A stretch of DNA of 64,000 bases from Azorinus chamasolen. Lineage: Eukaryota; Mollusca; Bivalvia; Cardiida; Solecurtidae. Positions 36,779 through 48,759 of this stretch are shown here, piece by piece. A program made the position numbers and the translations under genes. Position 1 is the first letter of the stretch. Each line of letters begins with the position of its first letter. A model generated the notes under the pieces. The model was not told the origin of the DNA and did not search any database. It was given only the letters and a program-made list of their open reading frames with translations. The stretch covers positions 29,157,078-29,221,077 of the forward strand of contig OY755252.1 in the NCBI GenBank assembly GCA_963576725.1. The letters are read 5' to 3'.

Positions 36779-37205
36779 AAATGCCAAAAGAGAAAATTGC
36801 TGTAATTAAAAGTGCAACACTACTCACCTAGCACCGGCTAACGCAGTATTGATTTTTCAAAAATTATACCATCAAAACTAATGATCCCGAATGACTACTA
36901 AATATAACAACACTGAGAATGAAGTACGTGGCGACTTTTTACGGCCGCCATTAAAAGCACTTAACACCTGCTGTTGTGAAGTACATATATTTTGAAAGTG
37001 GGTGATCCTTCGAAAGCAAAAGTAGCAATGCCAAAAGAGAAAATTGAAGACTCGGTTTTATTGAGTCTGTCCATGTGTAGTAATTAAAAGTACAAAACTG
37101 CTCACGCCCCCTAGCTCCGGCTTTAGCAGTATTGCATTTTAAAAACGTATACCATCAAAACTGATGATCCCGAAAGACCAGAAAATATAACAACACTGAG
37201 AATGT
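36779..37205 (-). repeat. 'ttcagaat' family repeat, dimer, minus strand
   Basis: Two units of about 240 bp: aatgccaaaagagaaaattg at 36781 and 37027, each followed by the caatact/gcttaa, gatcccgaa and caacactgagaatg blocks. The unit boundary has tgaaagtgggtgatccttcg (about 36993). Same family as 53339-53733 and 61020-61272. Confidence 0.75.
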
Positions 37206-37212
37206 TCAATAA

Positions 37213-37600
37213 TCATGTAATAATCAAAAGTAGCAAAACCAAGCAGGATCATCCACACACAAGACGCAACCACAGCAAAGTTATCGATAGAAACTAAGCC
37301 ACACAGACAACCACATACATAAATTTTAGACATCAACAAACGCACAAGTGCAACGACAAAAGGCGAACATAAAGTAAGGGCTTGGATCGGTCAGTTGCAA
37401 ACCTAACACTTGGATTAAAACGGTCGTCCTAACCTCGCTCTTATCTGTCATCCCAGTTTAACACACAGTATATAAAAGTATCCCCGCTGGACATCCTTAC
37501 AACCTAGAAGTTCAACACAGGACGATACGAATTTATTATGTAAAACATAGCATACCAGCAACTGTGAAATTCCATCAAATATGTACTCATATATGACCCC
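37213..37600 (-). mobile_element. Naiad-type PLE tail, subfamily 2, old minus-strand copy
   Basis: Minus strand: terminus ttgctacttttgatta-like, the gtgtggatgatcctgcttgg block, a degraded hairpin core (gcaactgaccgatccaag, about 37385-37410) and gataagagcgaggttaggac. It is more diverged than the other tails. Confidence 0.65.
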
Positions 37601-40600
37601 GAAATATGTAGATTACATTACTATAGAAGTCTGGGTTGCAGTAACGGCTGTAGACTACAATTACATTTATTAATGAGATGATGTACATTTCAGTGATACA
37701 ATTGAGAAGGGCTTTCGGAATTTTAAGATATCTGTAAACGTACTAAGAATTTTAACAGTTGTTACGACTATTAAACTCTTCTAGCAAAGCACAGGCTGGG
37801 ACAAATCGAACAAGGTGAAAAATATAAACCTCATAAGATATAGATCGGGACACATCACCACTTTGAGGATATATGGTATCCCCATTGCACAAAAATATGT
37901 TATCTAAAGAAAAGTTAGAGATCTACAAATATCAGTCAGGTCAACATTGTCAAGAAAACCTGTTGTGAATATAGATAGGTAAGTGATCTGATTTATATAT
38001 ACATGATTATCTCCATTTTTAACTGTTAGATAAATTTGTTCCATATCAAAGTTAGTAAACTTCATTTTGTTTGTTTTATACCATATATAAATTAGTACAA
38101 TTTGTGTATTCAAAGATGTGAGACGGTTGGTCAATAGAGTTGATTATTATAAAATCAAACACTGTTAATATGCTAATTTTCTGCATTCTACGCATTGTAA
38201 TAGAAACTGTGTATAAATATTGCAAACTAATTCAACCACCACTGCTGGTTAGTTTTGTGATCAAGGCATTAGAATATGCAGTGACGGCTTCATATACATA
38301 TGTAGAAGCTATGTCGTTGGTTTTTGACTTATTGCACTCATTAAGCTTACTGACGAATATATTGGCTGCTTGGGCAACGTAATTATGCAGTTACCTGTTC
38401 TTTTAGATGGGATAAGTAACTGTCACTGGAGGTTTACTTCTTGGGCATGACACACTTGCCTGTTGAGATGTTCCAACAACCTGGTAATAAATGTAAACTG
38501 CTATCTTCATAGGGATTTCAGATTAACTGAGGCATTGAAATAGCGTTGCTCAGACTGATATAGCCTGGGGTTATATTCGGCCTGAAACAGGTATGAATAG
38601 GACACGTAGTGCTCAGGGTTTGGAGTGTTACTGAGCCATCTTCCTGAGGCAGTATTTTGAGCATGGGCTGGGAGCATACTCCAAGCAGGCTTCTCGAAGG
38701 AAGTTTCATACACTGCTCAAGATATGTTTCTGAGCATAGGTTCCATACATAGGGTCTTAGACATAAGTTTGAAGTCACAGTAGTGTTACGATAGCTTCAA
38801 CCGGGTTTGACGTTCAGGGTATCAAATCGCATATTCTAGGGATATAGTTCACATTTATACAGCTTCAAGACACAGGATTTTGTCCAAAGCATCATTTTGA
38901 AGCTGACCAGCCGTCTCGCTGCCTTGGGGCTATAATATTCGTTCACAGTTATCGTTTATTGTTTACTTTTGGCCCCAAAGCTGAGCAATCATTGATCACC
39001 ATAGCATAGTTTTGTGTGCATTGTTTATGTTTAATGTTTTCATAGTGTTCGTCTCAGGCAAAGTAGCCTAAGAAAATATAGTGTTGTCATCGGCTAGCAT
39101 AATCCAGCCACCTTTAATTTATAGTTTCAAACATTGTGCCGTGTTTGGCTCAAGACATTGTTGCCTCACAGAACGCCCGAAGGTCTGAGGTTGGGTCTTC
39201 ATTGGGTCATTGGGGCATCGCCCAGCATCCTGACATACATTGTGTAATGTTCTGAGTTCGAAAGGAATGAACGTTGATATTGCAAGCAATTTGTTTCACA
39301 TACTTTAATCAGTTTATCTTTTATCAAATGATGAGGTAGAGGAGTACAGAGTGTGGAGAGATCGACAGAGTTCAATGAAGAAATGGTGTAATGTTCATTT
39401 TCAAATTAAGTTAAAATATCATTTGAGTTTGTATCACAGTAACGTTTTACATGTTATTTAATAAAACTAAGACAGGACGTCAACATTTTATATAGTTCAA
39501 TAGTAGTACAACAACTAGAAATAGCAAACAAAGGTTTTTGTGGCGTTGGAATCAAATACATAGTCATTAGTTTATGTTAGTTATGTTAGGATCATACTTA
39601 AAATTATTGGACATTTTAACATGTTCCGAGACTATATCTTTATCAGGTATTTGAACTTTATAACATAACTCGTGGCTTCAGCGTGACGTAACACTATCAT
39701 TTATTTTTTGATAATCACGGGCATATATTCACTAGTGAATAATATTCGAACGACCGAACTGTATTCATACGCGCTGTCAAAACAAACAAACTGGCGGACG
39801 GTGATCGACCTACCTGTCCACGATTGAGTCACGATAGATGGCAAAGGATTGTTGGCACTTGCGCCTTAATTTCGATAAAATAATACAAATTGTAATCGCT
39901 TTCAGTAATTGTATACAAAATGTATGCCAAAAAAGACCTACCAGCTACTCTGACCATACAATCCATTCTACATAGAAAATGCCTCCACAACTTTGCATTT
40001 TCTTCACCGCATGTCCTTTTGTTTATGCAGATTTCTACTCATAAAAATATCTCGTCAGTCAACAACTATAGTCATCTGAATCCAGCACAGTACAAACATA
40101 TGTCAAATATGCTATAATCAGCTGATCGCGAAAATCTTCCTCCTGTTCCAACACATTTTATGCAGCAGTTCGTACTGAATCTGTTGTCCATTTCAAACAT
40201 TGTCACTGAACTTGAATCGAGATTTTTTTTCTCGGTGGAAATGTCCATGTCCATGTGGATACATACAACACTAATGAAGGGCTTAATATAGCAAAACGAA
40301 GTCGCATTTCGAATCCCATTGACAGTGAGTGTCGGACGTGTTGGCGACTGTATGTGGGTCTTCGTGTAAATGGCGCGCTTTACATAGACACATGTTGTGT
40401 ACAATGACGTCATAATGTGACGTGTTTGTAACTATGTATGTCAAAACTGTAACTCAACATTTATTTTGACGTGTTTCTGTATGTTTTTGTATCATAAACT
40501 ATCACAGTTAAAATGAATAACAGAGAAGTCTGAATTAGATCCTGGTTGATATGACAGTAAGTAAAACAAAAGTTGGAAAATTTGGACCTACTTTGTCCCA

Positions 40601-40725
40601 GTCACCTAGCGAACCTAATAACACCTTTCATTCATCATTTCTATATGTAAGGAGAATTTATAACCATCCACGTTACTGCTGAAGTATTGGTTGCAAATAA
40701 CATTTGTGTATGTTATGTTATAAAT
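37601..40725. other. Unassigned 3.1-kb region
   Basis: No recognised protein on either strand. Overlapping minus-strand open frames at 38507-38778 (68 and 86 codons) and at 40072-40413 (113 codons, from MTSLYTTCVYVKRA, ending CLYCAGFR) are the longest, without splice or homology support. 39130-39230 has a degenerate tRNA-like/SINE-like stretch (gtctgaggttgggtcttca). Confidence 0.35.
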
Positions 40726-40873
40726 AGGATCTTGCATTCGTGTTCATGATTATTGGATTTATTAAATTCGTCTTTTTAAAACTATAACAAAATCTCGCTA
40801 AAGCTCGTTTTTTATCATTTTAAAAAGACTCATTTAATAAATCCAATAATCAAGAACACTCATGTAAGATCCT
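40726..40873. mobile_element. Foldback MITE, 148 bp
   Basis: Arms of about 56 bp run inward from AGGATCTTGCATTCGTG and GAACACTCATGTAAGATCCT. They share gattattggatttattaaat and tctttttaaaa, with a loop of about 30 bp. Non-coding; target duplication unclear. Confidence 0.75.
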
Positions 40874-41320
40874 CTATGTAATATATATGAACCAGTTAAC
40901 ATCTTCTTTAAAACATCAACATATTAGATTCTTCAAATAATGATTACATTATTTGATGCCTTGTCAGCAGGAGCACGAATATAATTTGTATGAAAACTTC
41001 GAAATATTTTTCTTCCAATATCGAAATGTTACTCTAGGTTGGGGAGACGATAGCTGGTAATTTGATTTGTAAAAAGCAATACGCGTATCAATCATGCCAA
41101 ATATACGTTTCGTCAAATCAGAAAGGGCATTAACATCAGAAGATTCTCGTTGACATAATTCTATGCAGAATTCTTAAATAGCTTCCGCATATGAGTACGA
41201 CAAGCATCAAAATAATCAAGTTCGTGTTGCATAGATATGCAATACACGAGTGCCCGACCGGATTAACAAAAACCTCCCGGATTAACAAAAACCTCCCACA
41301 GACCCATCCAACCGTGGTTT
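40874..41320. other. Unassigned spacer
   Basis: AT-rich. A 13-bp motif ggattaacaaaaacctccc is tandemly duplicated at about 41258-41297. Confidence 0.4.
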
Positions 41321-41938
41321 ACATTAAAAAGGGATATGATCCTGTAGTACTACAACATACTGCATGCTTGGTTGTCAACCCTTTTACAGTTGGCAATCAC
41401 GCTGGCCTCTTTGCATGTACGCCGACAAGAAAGGTTTAATACTCTATGAAGGCGTCCTCTTAAATCCAGAAATGGAAGGAGAACGTCGGATATCTGTACT
41501 ATTTCGTTTTTGTCGTACCCTTTATTACTCTTCTACAGTTACTCTGTTTGCAGCTCAATCATTGAGTACACTAGCGATAGGTGGATACAGTTTGTTCACT
41601 TAAATGTTTTTGTTATACATGCACTTTACCAATGTATTTGCCGTCGCGGTTGTTGTAGATTAGTCGGAGAACGGATACGTTTATTTACACTGTTTGTCTT
41701 TTAGGGTGGGGATTGAATAAGTGTGAGGTTGGGCGCACATAAACCGGTTTAACCCCCCAGTGACTTTTGTCACTGACCGTTCCAAGGCGGGGCTTCCATC
41801 TTCCCCCTATTGTATGTTTGTTTTGTCTTTGTGCGTCTCTTGTTGTTTTTATAGTTATGTACATTTGCGGTTTCCTTGTGTTGCTGTTCGGGCGACTGTT
41901 TGTTCTGTATGTGGTGTTTCCTGCATGACTCATTTTTG
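41321..41938 (+). mobile_element. Naiad-type PLE C-terminus and complete subfamily-1 3' UTR
   Basis: C-terminal codons YIKKGYDPVVLQHTACLVVN and PFTVGNHAGLFACTPTRKV end at a stop near 41440. The 3' UTR has AAACCGGTTT at 41741-41750, the hairpin arms 41758-41764 / 41769-41775 (perfect, tttt loop) and a second stem accg...cgg. The terminus is catttttgtacc at about 41938. It is inserted in the decayed element whose other part begins at ttagttgaccatgg, matching the plus-strand tail at 22600-22632. Best reference copy of the tail. Confidence 0.9.
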
Positions 41939-41947
41939 TACCTTTAG

Positions 41948-42425
41948 TTGACCATGGTATATATATGAACCATCTGAATGGTATTTGTACAAAACATAAG
42001 AAAGACAATATGCAAATGGGGAATAACTAAAAACAATATTGATACGAGGGTTTCGGCCCTTGTGTATGACACTGCCTTTCATCAAGCTTGTTCTATTTAC
42101 AAAATGGTAATGAATTTGGCCTACCCTTGTCGGAGATATTGCCCGGTCACGAAGCGTAAGCGGACAGAGCGTGAAAATATGAAAAAGGGGAACCATTGAA
42201 ATGAATATTGATGCTAGAGTTATTGCTTGTGCATGACACTTCCTCTTATCATGCTCGTTTCATATGTGAGGTTTCAAATCCATTGTACAAGTAGATAAAA
42301 AGTTATTGTCCGGACAAGAAAATATGAAAAAAGGGGAATAGCTCCAAAAATATTGATGCTAGATTTATGGCTTTTGTGCATTACACTTCCCCTTATCATG
42401 TTTGTTCAATGTTTGAAGATAGAAG
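41948..42425 (-). mobile_element. Decayed pearl-like element, minus strand
   Basis: On the minus strand it repeats the 21765-22632 element: tataccatggtcaacta tail, then units with ggagctattcccctttttt and ttgtccggacaataac. Three units of about 140 bp. The PLE tail at 41321-41938 interrupts its 3' end. Confidence 0.65.
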
Positions 42426-43588
42426 GAAGTTATACCTAACCACGTAGGATATGGCCTGGACACGAAGCTTGATGGTGCGATTGTTGAATTCATCAATAGA
42501 AGAAATGTCCTAGCAAAACGAAGAAACTGCGAAACTTAAACCGTCATAAGATGTAGTACGGGGCACATCTTCATTAAAATGTCCATTTAGTCATAAATAC
42601 CAAAAAGGATGGTTCAAATGTTTTTAGATACGTTTTAATCTAAAAATGCCGCATATACATGTGAACGTTGTTCCGTTGGTTTCCGCAGCAATACATTTTT
42701 CTAATATTTTCGACACAAACAACCATTTACTAACCGTAGTGATAAATAAGTATTAAGGTATACAGAGTTCGGTTATGAAGTTAGTTTCGATCATAGGAGT
42801 ACGAAAACAAGTCTGCAATTATAATGCACAGTTCATTACCATGCGCACGCCAATGACCTGGCAATATACAGATTTACCATAGTTAACACATATATTTCTA
42901 ACAGAAAGAAAACATCACAAAGATCTAAACCAATCCATGAAGTATACTTATCTACACTCTCATTGGTAAAGAACGCATGTCTAAAATCACGGCCAATAAA
43001 TGATACTAGTGTTTGTCTGAAACATATTTACCCTCGTCAGATACAATAGTAAACATTTGCATTTTAGAAACATGTGACTATGTGAAAGCTGTGTAGACCC
43101 GGTTCGCCGCTTTGCCTCGAACAAGAAGTCTGGTCAGGGTCTGCACTATTTGATTCTATGTAGCATTCAGTTATCTTGCCTTACATCCAGCATGCAGCAT
43201 AAACTTGATCAGATATTAGTTTAGTTTAAACATATTTTGTTTTTGAAATATAAATTCACTTATCACTATAGTTGGAATAAGGATTGGATCATAGTTAACA
43301 TGCTTGTTAGGATCATCTCCATGATGCATTATATTTGTACATAATAGTGGACATTTTCTCATGTAACATATCTTTTGTACAATTCAAAACAATACTACAA
43401 GATAAACATAATTATAACACATATACACGAAGGTGTAAATAAAAGTTCTTGATAAACAACAGGACCTTTGTATGTCAAACCAAATCCGAATAAATAGGGA
43501 AGGAGCAAATACGGAAAAAATGATATATTGATGGTCAACTGGATGGAGGTCGTGGACCGACGAGAGGCGGGATAGCATATGGCACTGG
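42426..43588. other. Spacer with a dispersed repeat at 43085-43185
   Basis: 43085-43185 belongs to a dispersed family: tagacccggttcgccgcttt, then agaagtctggtcagggtctg and ctatgtagcattcag. Other members are at 44695, 46670, 47890, 54475 and 56395. No coding signal. Confidence 0.5.
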
Positions 43589-44400
43589 TTATTCGTACAT
43601 ACAGAAGAGCTTAAAATGACATAATTCGACTAAATCTCTTAGTTTCAAAATTAAATTGCTGCACTGCTTGACAGATAAAAGCGTTACTATGCACACTAAG
43701 CGATGGATCGCCGTGGAGAAGGAGTTTTGTAGTAGCAGGGCGTAAATTGCTAACTGCATGCAATAGGCGGGTACGCTGAATATGATAGTGTGTACATATA
43801 AGACAACAGTAAACAGTACTTTAGATTTCAACGCAAGAACACAGAGGAAAATCAATAATATTTCTTTGGAACAATGGCAGGTGTAATGAGCTGCAGTTTG
43901 TTCTAAATCGGGTATTGAAAACCCGACCCTTTCTGGTACCGTTATAGTAGTAAAAAGAGACACGTGTGATATCGCCGTCAAGCGTAGAATTGAAGGATGA
44001 CTTGGAAAAAGAGTTCCATTCTCGGACAACTGATGGTAGTAAAGAGTCAAAGCACAGATTTGTCCTACACTGCACAGACTGCATGTTATGTTGGTTTCGA
44101 AAAGGATAACACTTTTGATCTACAACAAGTTGCGTGAAAAAAGAGGATAGATATTGAGGAATTTCCTTATGGATCGTTTTGTAAAAACAATCAGTTTGTG
44201 TTGTCGCCTTCTGCTTTCGAGTGGTTCCCAGCCTACTTCAATCTCAAGCTTTTGAATTGAGATGAGTTTAGTTGTTCCCGTGGTAATTATGGCGTCCTCA
44301 TAGTAAACGTTTTCCAGTTCGTACTTATCATCGTTTGTACAATTCTCCCATACAATATCTGAATATTCCAAAAATGGTCTAATAAAACTTGAAATATGTG
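43589..44400 (-). pseudogene. LINE ORF2 C-terminus (post-RT region), 5'-truncated
   Basis: Minus-strand frames give the end of a non-LTR retrotransposon RT protein: FIRPFLEYSDIVWENC (about 44380), ESRRRQHKLIVFTKRS, LCFDSLLPSVVREWNSF (about 44050), RVFNTRFRTNCSSLHLPLFQ and NIIDFPLCSC, where a cysteine motif begins. The final FICQAVQQFNFETKRF-like end is in another frame (about 43650). Frameshifts fall near 44100 and 43830. The sequence starts abruptly at a GTGCGT microsatellite, which is the 5'-truncation point. The CR1/L2-like clade is inferred. Confidence 0.85.
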
Positions 44401-44472
44401 TGCGTACGTGCGTGCGTGCGTGCGTGTGTGCGCGTGTGCGTGTGCGCGTGCGTGTGCGCGTGTGTGTGTGTG
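44398..44472. repeat. GTGC/GT microsatellite at the LINE truncation point
   Basis: (gtgc)n passing into (gt)n. It directly adjoins the 5' end of the minus-strand LINE fragment; short arginine/threonine frames predicted across it are spurious. Confidence 0.85.
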
Positions 44473-45518
44473 ACATTGAAGTATATTATTTCGAGTGATT
44501 TTCTGTCCAAAACGTATTTCAGTTTTCGCATGATATTCCCTTTCCCAGACTTTAGCTTTTACATAATCAAAGTGTGAATGTCAAGAGCCGTCTTGAATTT
44601 ATGAGCAGCACGGTTCTTGTTGGAAGAGACACGCCAGGATTTAGCCCAGTCTGTTATTTTGTTGATGTCACGATTCACTGTACGTGCTGCAATGTCTGCA
44701 TGCTCTACATCAGATATATGTCGGATCTGGATGTACACTGTTTATAATGCAATAAACCCATTTTCGTCAGCTTGCTGACATTGTAAAATCAAATGAACCG
44801 CTTAATATGTATGAATGTTTATATAATATATTCCCAGGGTTTGTTTTATTTATTGCCGTTCTTTCGCATACAAATTATCTTCATTTTTCTAAAACTTCAA
44901 ATAATTGTCATTCAATATTTGTTCGACTCATGACATAATCCTATTTATAGGGGATGTTAATGATTTATCAGCGGGCAACGGATGCCACATTTTTAAAAAG
45001 ATATTATCTTCAATGAACGCTTACTGTCAATACAATTGAAGGGGTTAGTGCAATATGGTACCTAACTCCATTTTTTTAAACAAATGGAGTAAGAACCACT
45101 GTAGCAAGGATTTAACTTTCTCCTCATGATAACGTTCAGAAAATGTGTGATATTTACGTTTTAACAGGAAAAATGGTGTTGACAAGAATATTACAAAGGT
45201 GCTATCTCCAAGATGGATTTAGGACCTTTGTTGCATATGCACGTAAATACATTTAACACATAGTAGATTGGACATACTAAAACTAGCTGCCTGAATTCTG
45301 CGTGTTCTAGATATTCCGGTTAGTATTTATTACTAAATTTATGGATATCAGCTACATATATTAATATTATGTTGCAAAATTGAAGAATTAACCTCAATAA
45401 ATGTATGAAAAGAAAAGAAAATACAAAGTTTGCCTAAATATAATTGGACATATGTCCCATTTTGCCTAAACACAACTCATAAAAAACAGTATTTTTACAA
45501 TTCATCATTTTTTTAACA
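44473..45518. other. Unassigned spacer
   Basis: AT-rich. 44695-44762 carries the gtcggatctggatgtacac / gtttataatgcaat part of the dispersed family noted at 43085. No gene. Confidence 0.4.
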
Positions 45519-46669
45519 CTTCAACATTCCCACAATTTCAGTAGTTTCTCATATAAATGGTAAATCGTCAATCGTTGAATTTTTCACACGCGATTGCCAA
45601 TTTGAGTTTATAATGAACAATATGGGATATACACTAGTTTTTGTCGATATGTATGATATGTACAATAACATATTACCAAATTAAGTGCTAAACATTTGTG
45701 AACAACATCGGCGTCTTTAATAAGAGGCAAATGAGAATTTATCTTATGAGAATATTATGCATATTAATAAATGCGTTTTGTATCTGTAGGTATCTTAAAA
45801 CGCATTGCATGTACAGATTATCTCTTTAATGAAATTATATTTATTATCACATAAACCACCTTTTCAAAATGCTTTACAGAAACAAGTCTACAATTAAAGG
45901 TATACAGTTTATTACCATGGGGACACGACTGACCTGACGATATACATAATTACCACGGCGAACAAATATAGTTTCTAAAAGAAAGGCGATAGCATAAACA
46001 ATCTGAAAAATTCCATGAGGTATACACTTCTCCAACCTTCAATCATGCAAGACAGGAACTTTACCATGTAAGATACGCGGATCACACATTTTCAGAATAT
46101 TGTCACGTGATATTCGAAGTTTATCCTCCATGTGACTTTACAATACGTCACATTTCTTATTATGCCGTTTTTGTATATTCATGTTCGAAAAATAACTTTT
46201 TTTGTTATTGATTTGCACTCAGAAATGATAAATGTAAGTTCTCTATTATACAACAGAGATAAGCGCTGGATGAGTATGGTACTTCCTTTTGTTTTATCTT
46301 TTCTTTTGTTTTCTCGAAGGGTCGCTTCACATAGCTTACATTTAAAATGACGGTTAAACTTATTACGGGCATCAATACAGACGCGTGTATTAGGCATATA
46401 TTTTAAAACAAAGGAATTTCAAGGCAATTAATAGTGTTATTTATTGATAAATCATTTCGTATACACATGTACTTTACAATGCCGATTGATAAGCAGTCAG
46501 ATAATAACTGAAACGAAAATTCACACGAGACAGACATTATGATTTGGGAAAGTAACATCGTTTTGAAAGGGAGGAATTAATCTATCATCCAATGTGGCTG
46601 AAAATAATCACGACTCGTAAGTTCACGTAGGATATGAATATCTCATCATCTAGATCTATTGACATTTAA

Positions 46670-46812
46670 GTTATTGCATAAAATCGGTGAAGACCCTGTC
46701 CATCGGTTTGCATCCGAAAAGAAGTCTGTTCAAGGTCTGCACTATTTGATACCCAGAGACATGTCGGATCTAAATCAACGCCGTTTATAATGCAATACAA
46801 ATCCTTTTTCTC
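46670..46812 (+). repeat. Dispersed gaccc/tctggtcag repeat, unit A copy 1
   Basis: tgaagaccctgtccatcggt, aagaagtctgttcaaggtct, catgtcggatctaaatcaac and gtttataatgcaat. Its partner in unit B is 54475-54615. Confidence 0.65.
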
Positions 46813-46860
46813 CAGAAGGCGAACACTGCAAAGATTAAAACAGACATCAATATGGAACAA

Positions 46861-47545
46861 TAGTCAAACAGGGAGAGCCACACACGAAATGACACCACGC
46901 CAAACACCATCAAACATGAAACGGTAAAGCCACAAGACAAAACATAACAGGACGCATATCAAGACGAAACACATTAAACATTAAGCATATTAAACAACAA
47001 AATTGACCATAAGCTGAAAGCGGGAGTACCGCCTTGGAACGGCCAGTAACCAAAATAAGCTACTGGGAGACTTAAACCTGGTTTACGGGTACCCAACCTC
47101 GTCCTTATCCCACTTTCACCAAAGTCAAAATGTAAATAAAAGTCCCCCTCCAGACAACTCCATAACATGGACAACGATGTCTGCCACAATGAAATGATTT
47201 GAAAATAAACGTTAGAGGTAAACAAGCGATGTCATCATTTAAATGACGTCATAATTTAAAAGTACGGGAAAACTATATGAAACACTTCTACACCGACATT
47301 TTATAAAAAATAAATCGCAAGAAGATACAAATACTAGTGGATATTAAGCATGCACACCTGTTTTGTTTTAAAAACAATAAACCTGACATCGTAGACATGT
47401 GCTCGATGACTATTCAGAGGTCAGAGCAGCTGTGGAGAAGTCATTTGGGGTACGACAGAACTGGCAAAATACAAATATCTAATTTCCTCCCTCCGTAAAC
47501 GGGTTTAAGAGGGAATCTTCATAGAGTATTAAGTCTTGACGCATT
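46861..47545 (-). mobile_element. Naiad-type PLE tail, subfamily 3, minus strand (unit A)
   Basis: Minus strand: 5' side agggttt-type C-terminal/UTR sequence (cctcttaaacccgtttacgg, about 47510) and gcctgttttt-type spacer. The core hairpin has arms on the plus strand at 47044-47050 and 47059-47065, followed by cggaacggcc. The distinct terminus cgtgtgtggctctccctgtt ends at 46861. It has the same conserved core as subfamilies 1 and 2 but unrelated flanking tail sequence. Confidence 0.8.
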
Positions 47546-47889
47546 TATTGAAGACACTAGTATGTATGATTATGAATGTTTTACATGTGGACTTACTCCG
47601 AAGTTTGTGAAACGAAAATTCAATGGAGACAGCCATTATGGTTTAGGAAAAAACAGTGTTTTGAAAGAGAGAAATTGATCTATCATCCAATGTGGAAGAA
47701 AACAATCTACCATACTTAGGTTCATGTATTTTACGAATATCTCACCCTCAAAATCAGTAAACCACAACATCGGTTGAGATTCATATCCTACATTAATATT
47801 CATGGTAGTTTCGTATAATCAACACGGTCATTGATACAGAATGCATGTCTAAAATTATAGGCTTCCTTTTTATAAACATTTGATTTATG

Positions 47890-48055
47890 GCATGAAACCG
47901 GTAAAGACCCAGTCCGACGCTTTGCCTCCGACAAAACGTCTGGTCAGTGTCTGCACTATGTGATACTCTGTAGCATTTTATACATTAGATACATGTCGAA
48001 TCTGAATTAACACCGTTTATAATGCAAACAAACTTTCTTTTAGAGTACGAACCTT
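47890..48055 (+). repeat. Dispersed gaccc/tctggtcag repeat, unit A copy 2
   Basis: ggtaaagacccagtccgacg, cgtctggtcagtgtctgcac and gtttataatgcaa. Partner in unit B: 56395-56545. The preceding 47604-47770 resembles 46508-46655, an older internal duplication. Confidence 0.65.
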
Positions 48056-48759
48056 GGAAAGATTAAATCAAAAGACAGCTATACGCCGCATTTACTGGAG
48101 CCACCACTGGTATGTATGATTATGAATGTTTTACATAACATTGTCCAAGGGTTTGGTTAATCATCGTATACAAATTACATTCATAATGTTAAACGACCAA
48201 TTCGTTTTATTATGTATTTGTTCAATTGATGACAAAATCCTATATTTATTGGGCATATATGGTTAAGCAGTGGGTTACGACTAACATAGTTTAAAAGTTA
48301 TGTTATCCTTAATTAACACATAATTTCAAAACAATTATGAAACATTGTGTGTTTATGTTCAGTTTATCATATGACGATTGTCAATTTTAACTTATAATGA
48401 ACAATACCCCCATGTGATATACAATAAACAGTTTTCGTCGATATTTATAATATTTGTTTTACAACACTATACTAATGGTCTAATTTTAACAGTTCCGAAA
48501 CAAACTAAAAACAACGGAAATAAATTATTATATATTGATGAATAACATCGGGGTATTTTATATGAAACACATGATAATTTATCTTCTTCTGCTTCTGATT
48601 GCTCGGTTTTATGCGATATGTTTTGTTTTGCAGAATATAAATAAGTGAGTTTTGTATTTGTAGTCGTTTCAAAATACGTTGCAAGTAGACCTTACACTTA
48701 ATTAAATTATATTTATCTATTATCACATAAACCGCCATTTCGAGATGTTTAGGGATTGC

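Noticed and set aside
41700..41800. SECIS element in the PLE 3' UTR
   Set aside because: GTGA and TGAC quartets occur, but I could not fold a standard SECIS with paired helices and an AA loop.
46179..46397. Minus-strand frame with CKLC motif, repeated at 53910-54158
   Set aside because: Not recognised as a family; the second copy only reflects the tandem duplication, so conservation is not evidence.
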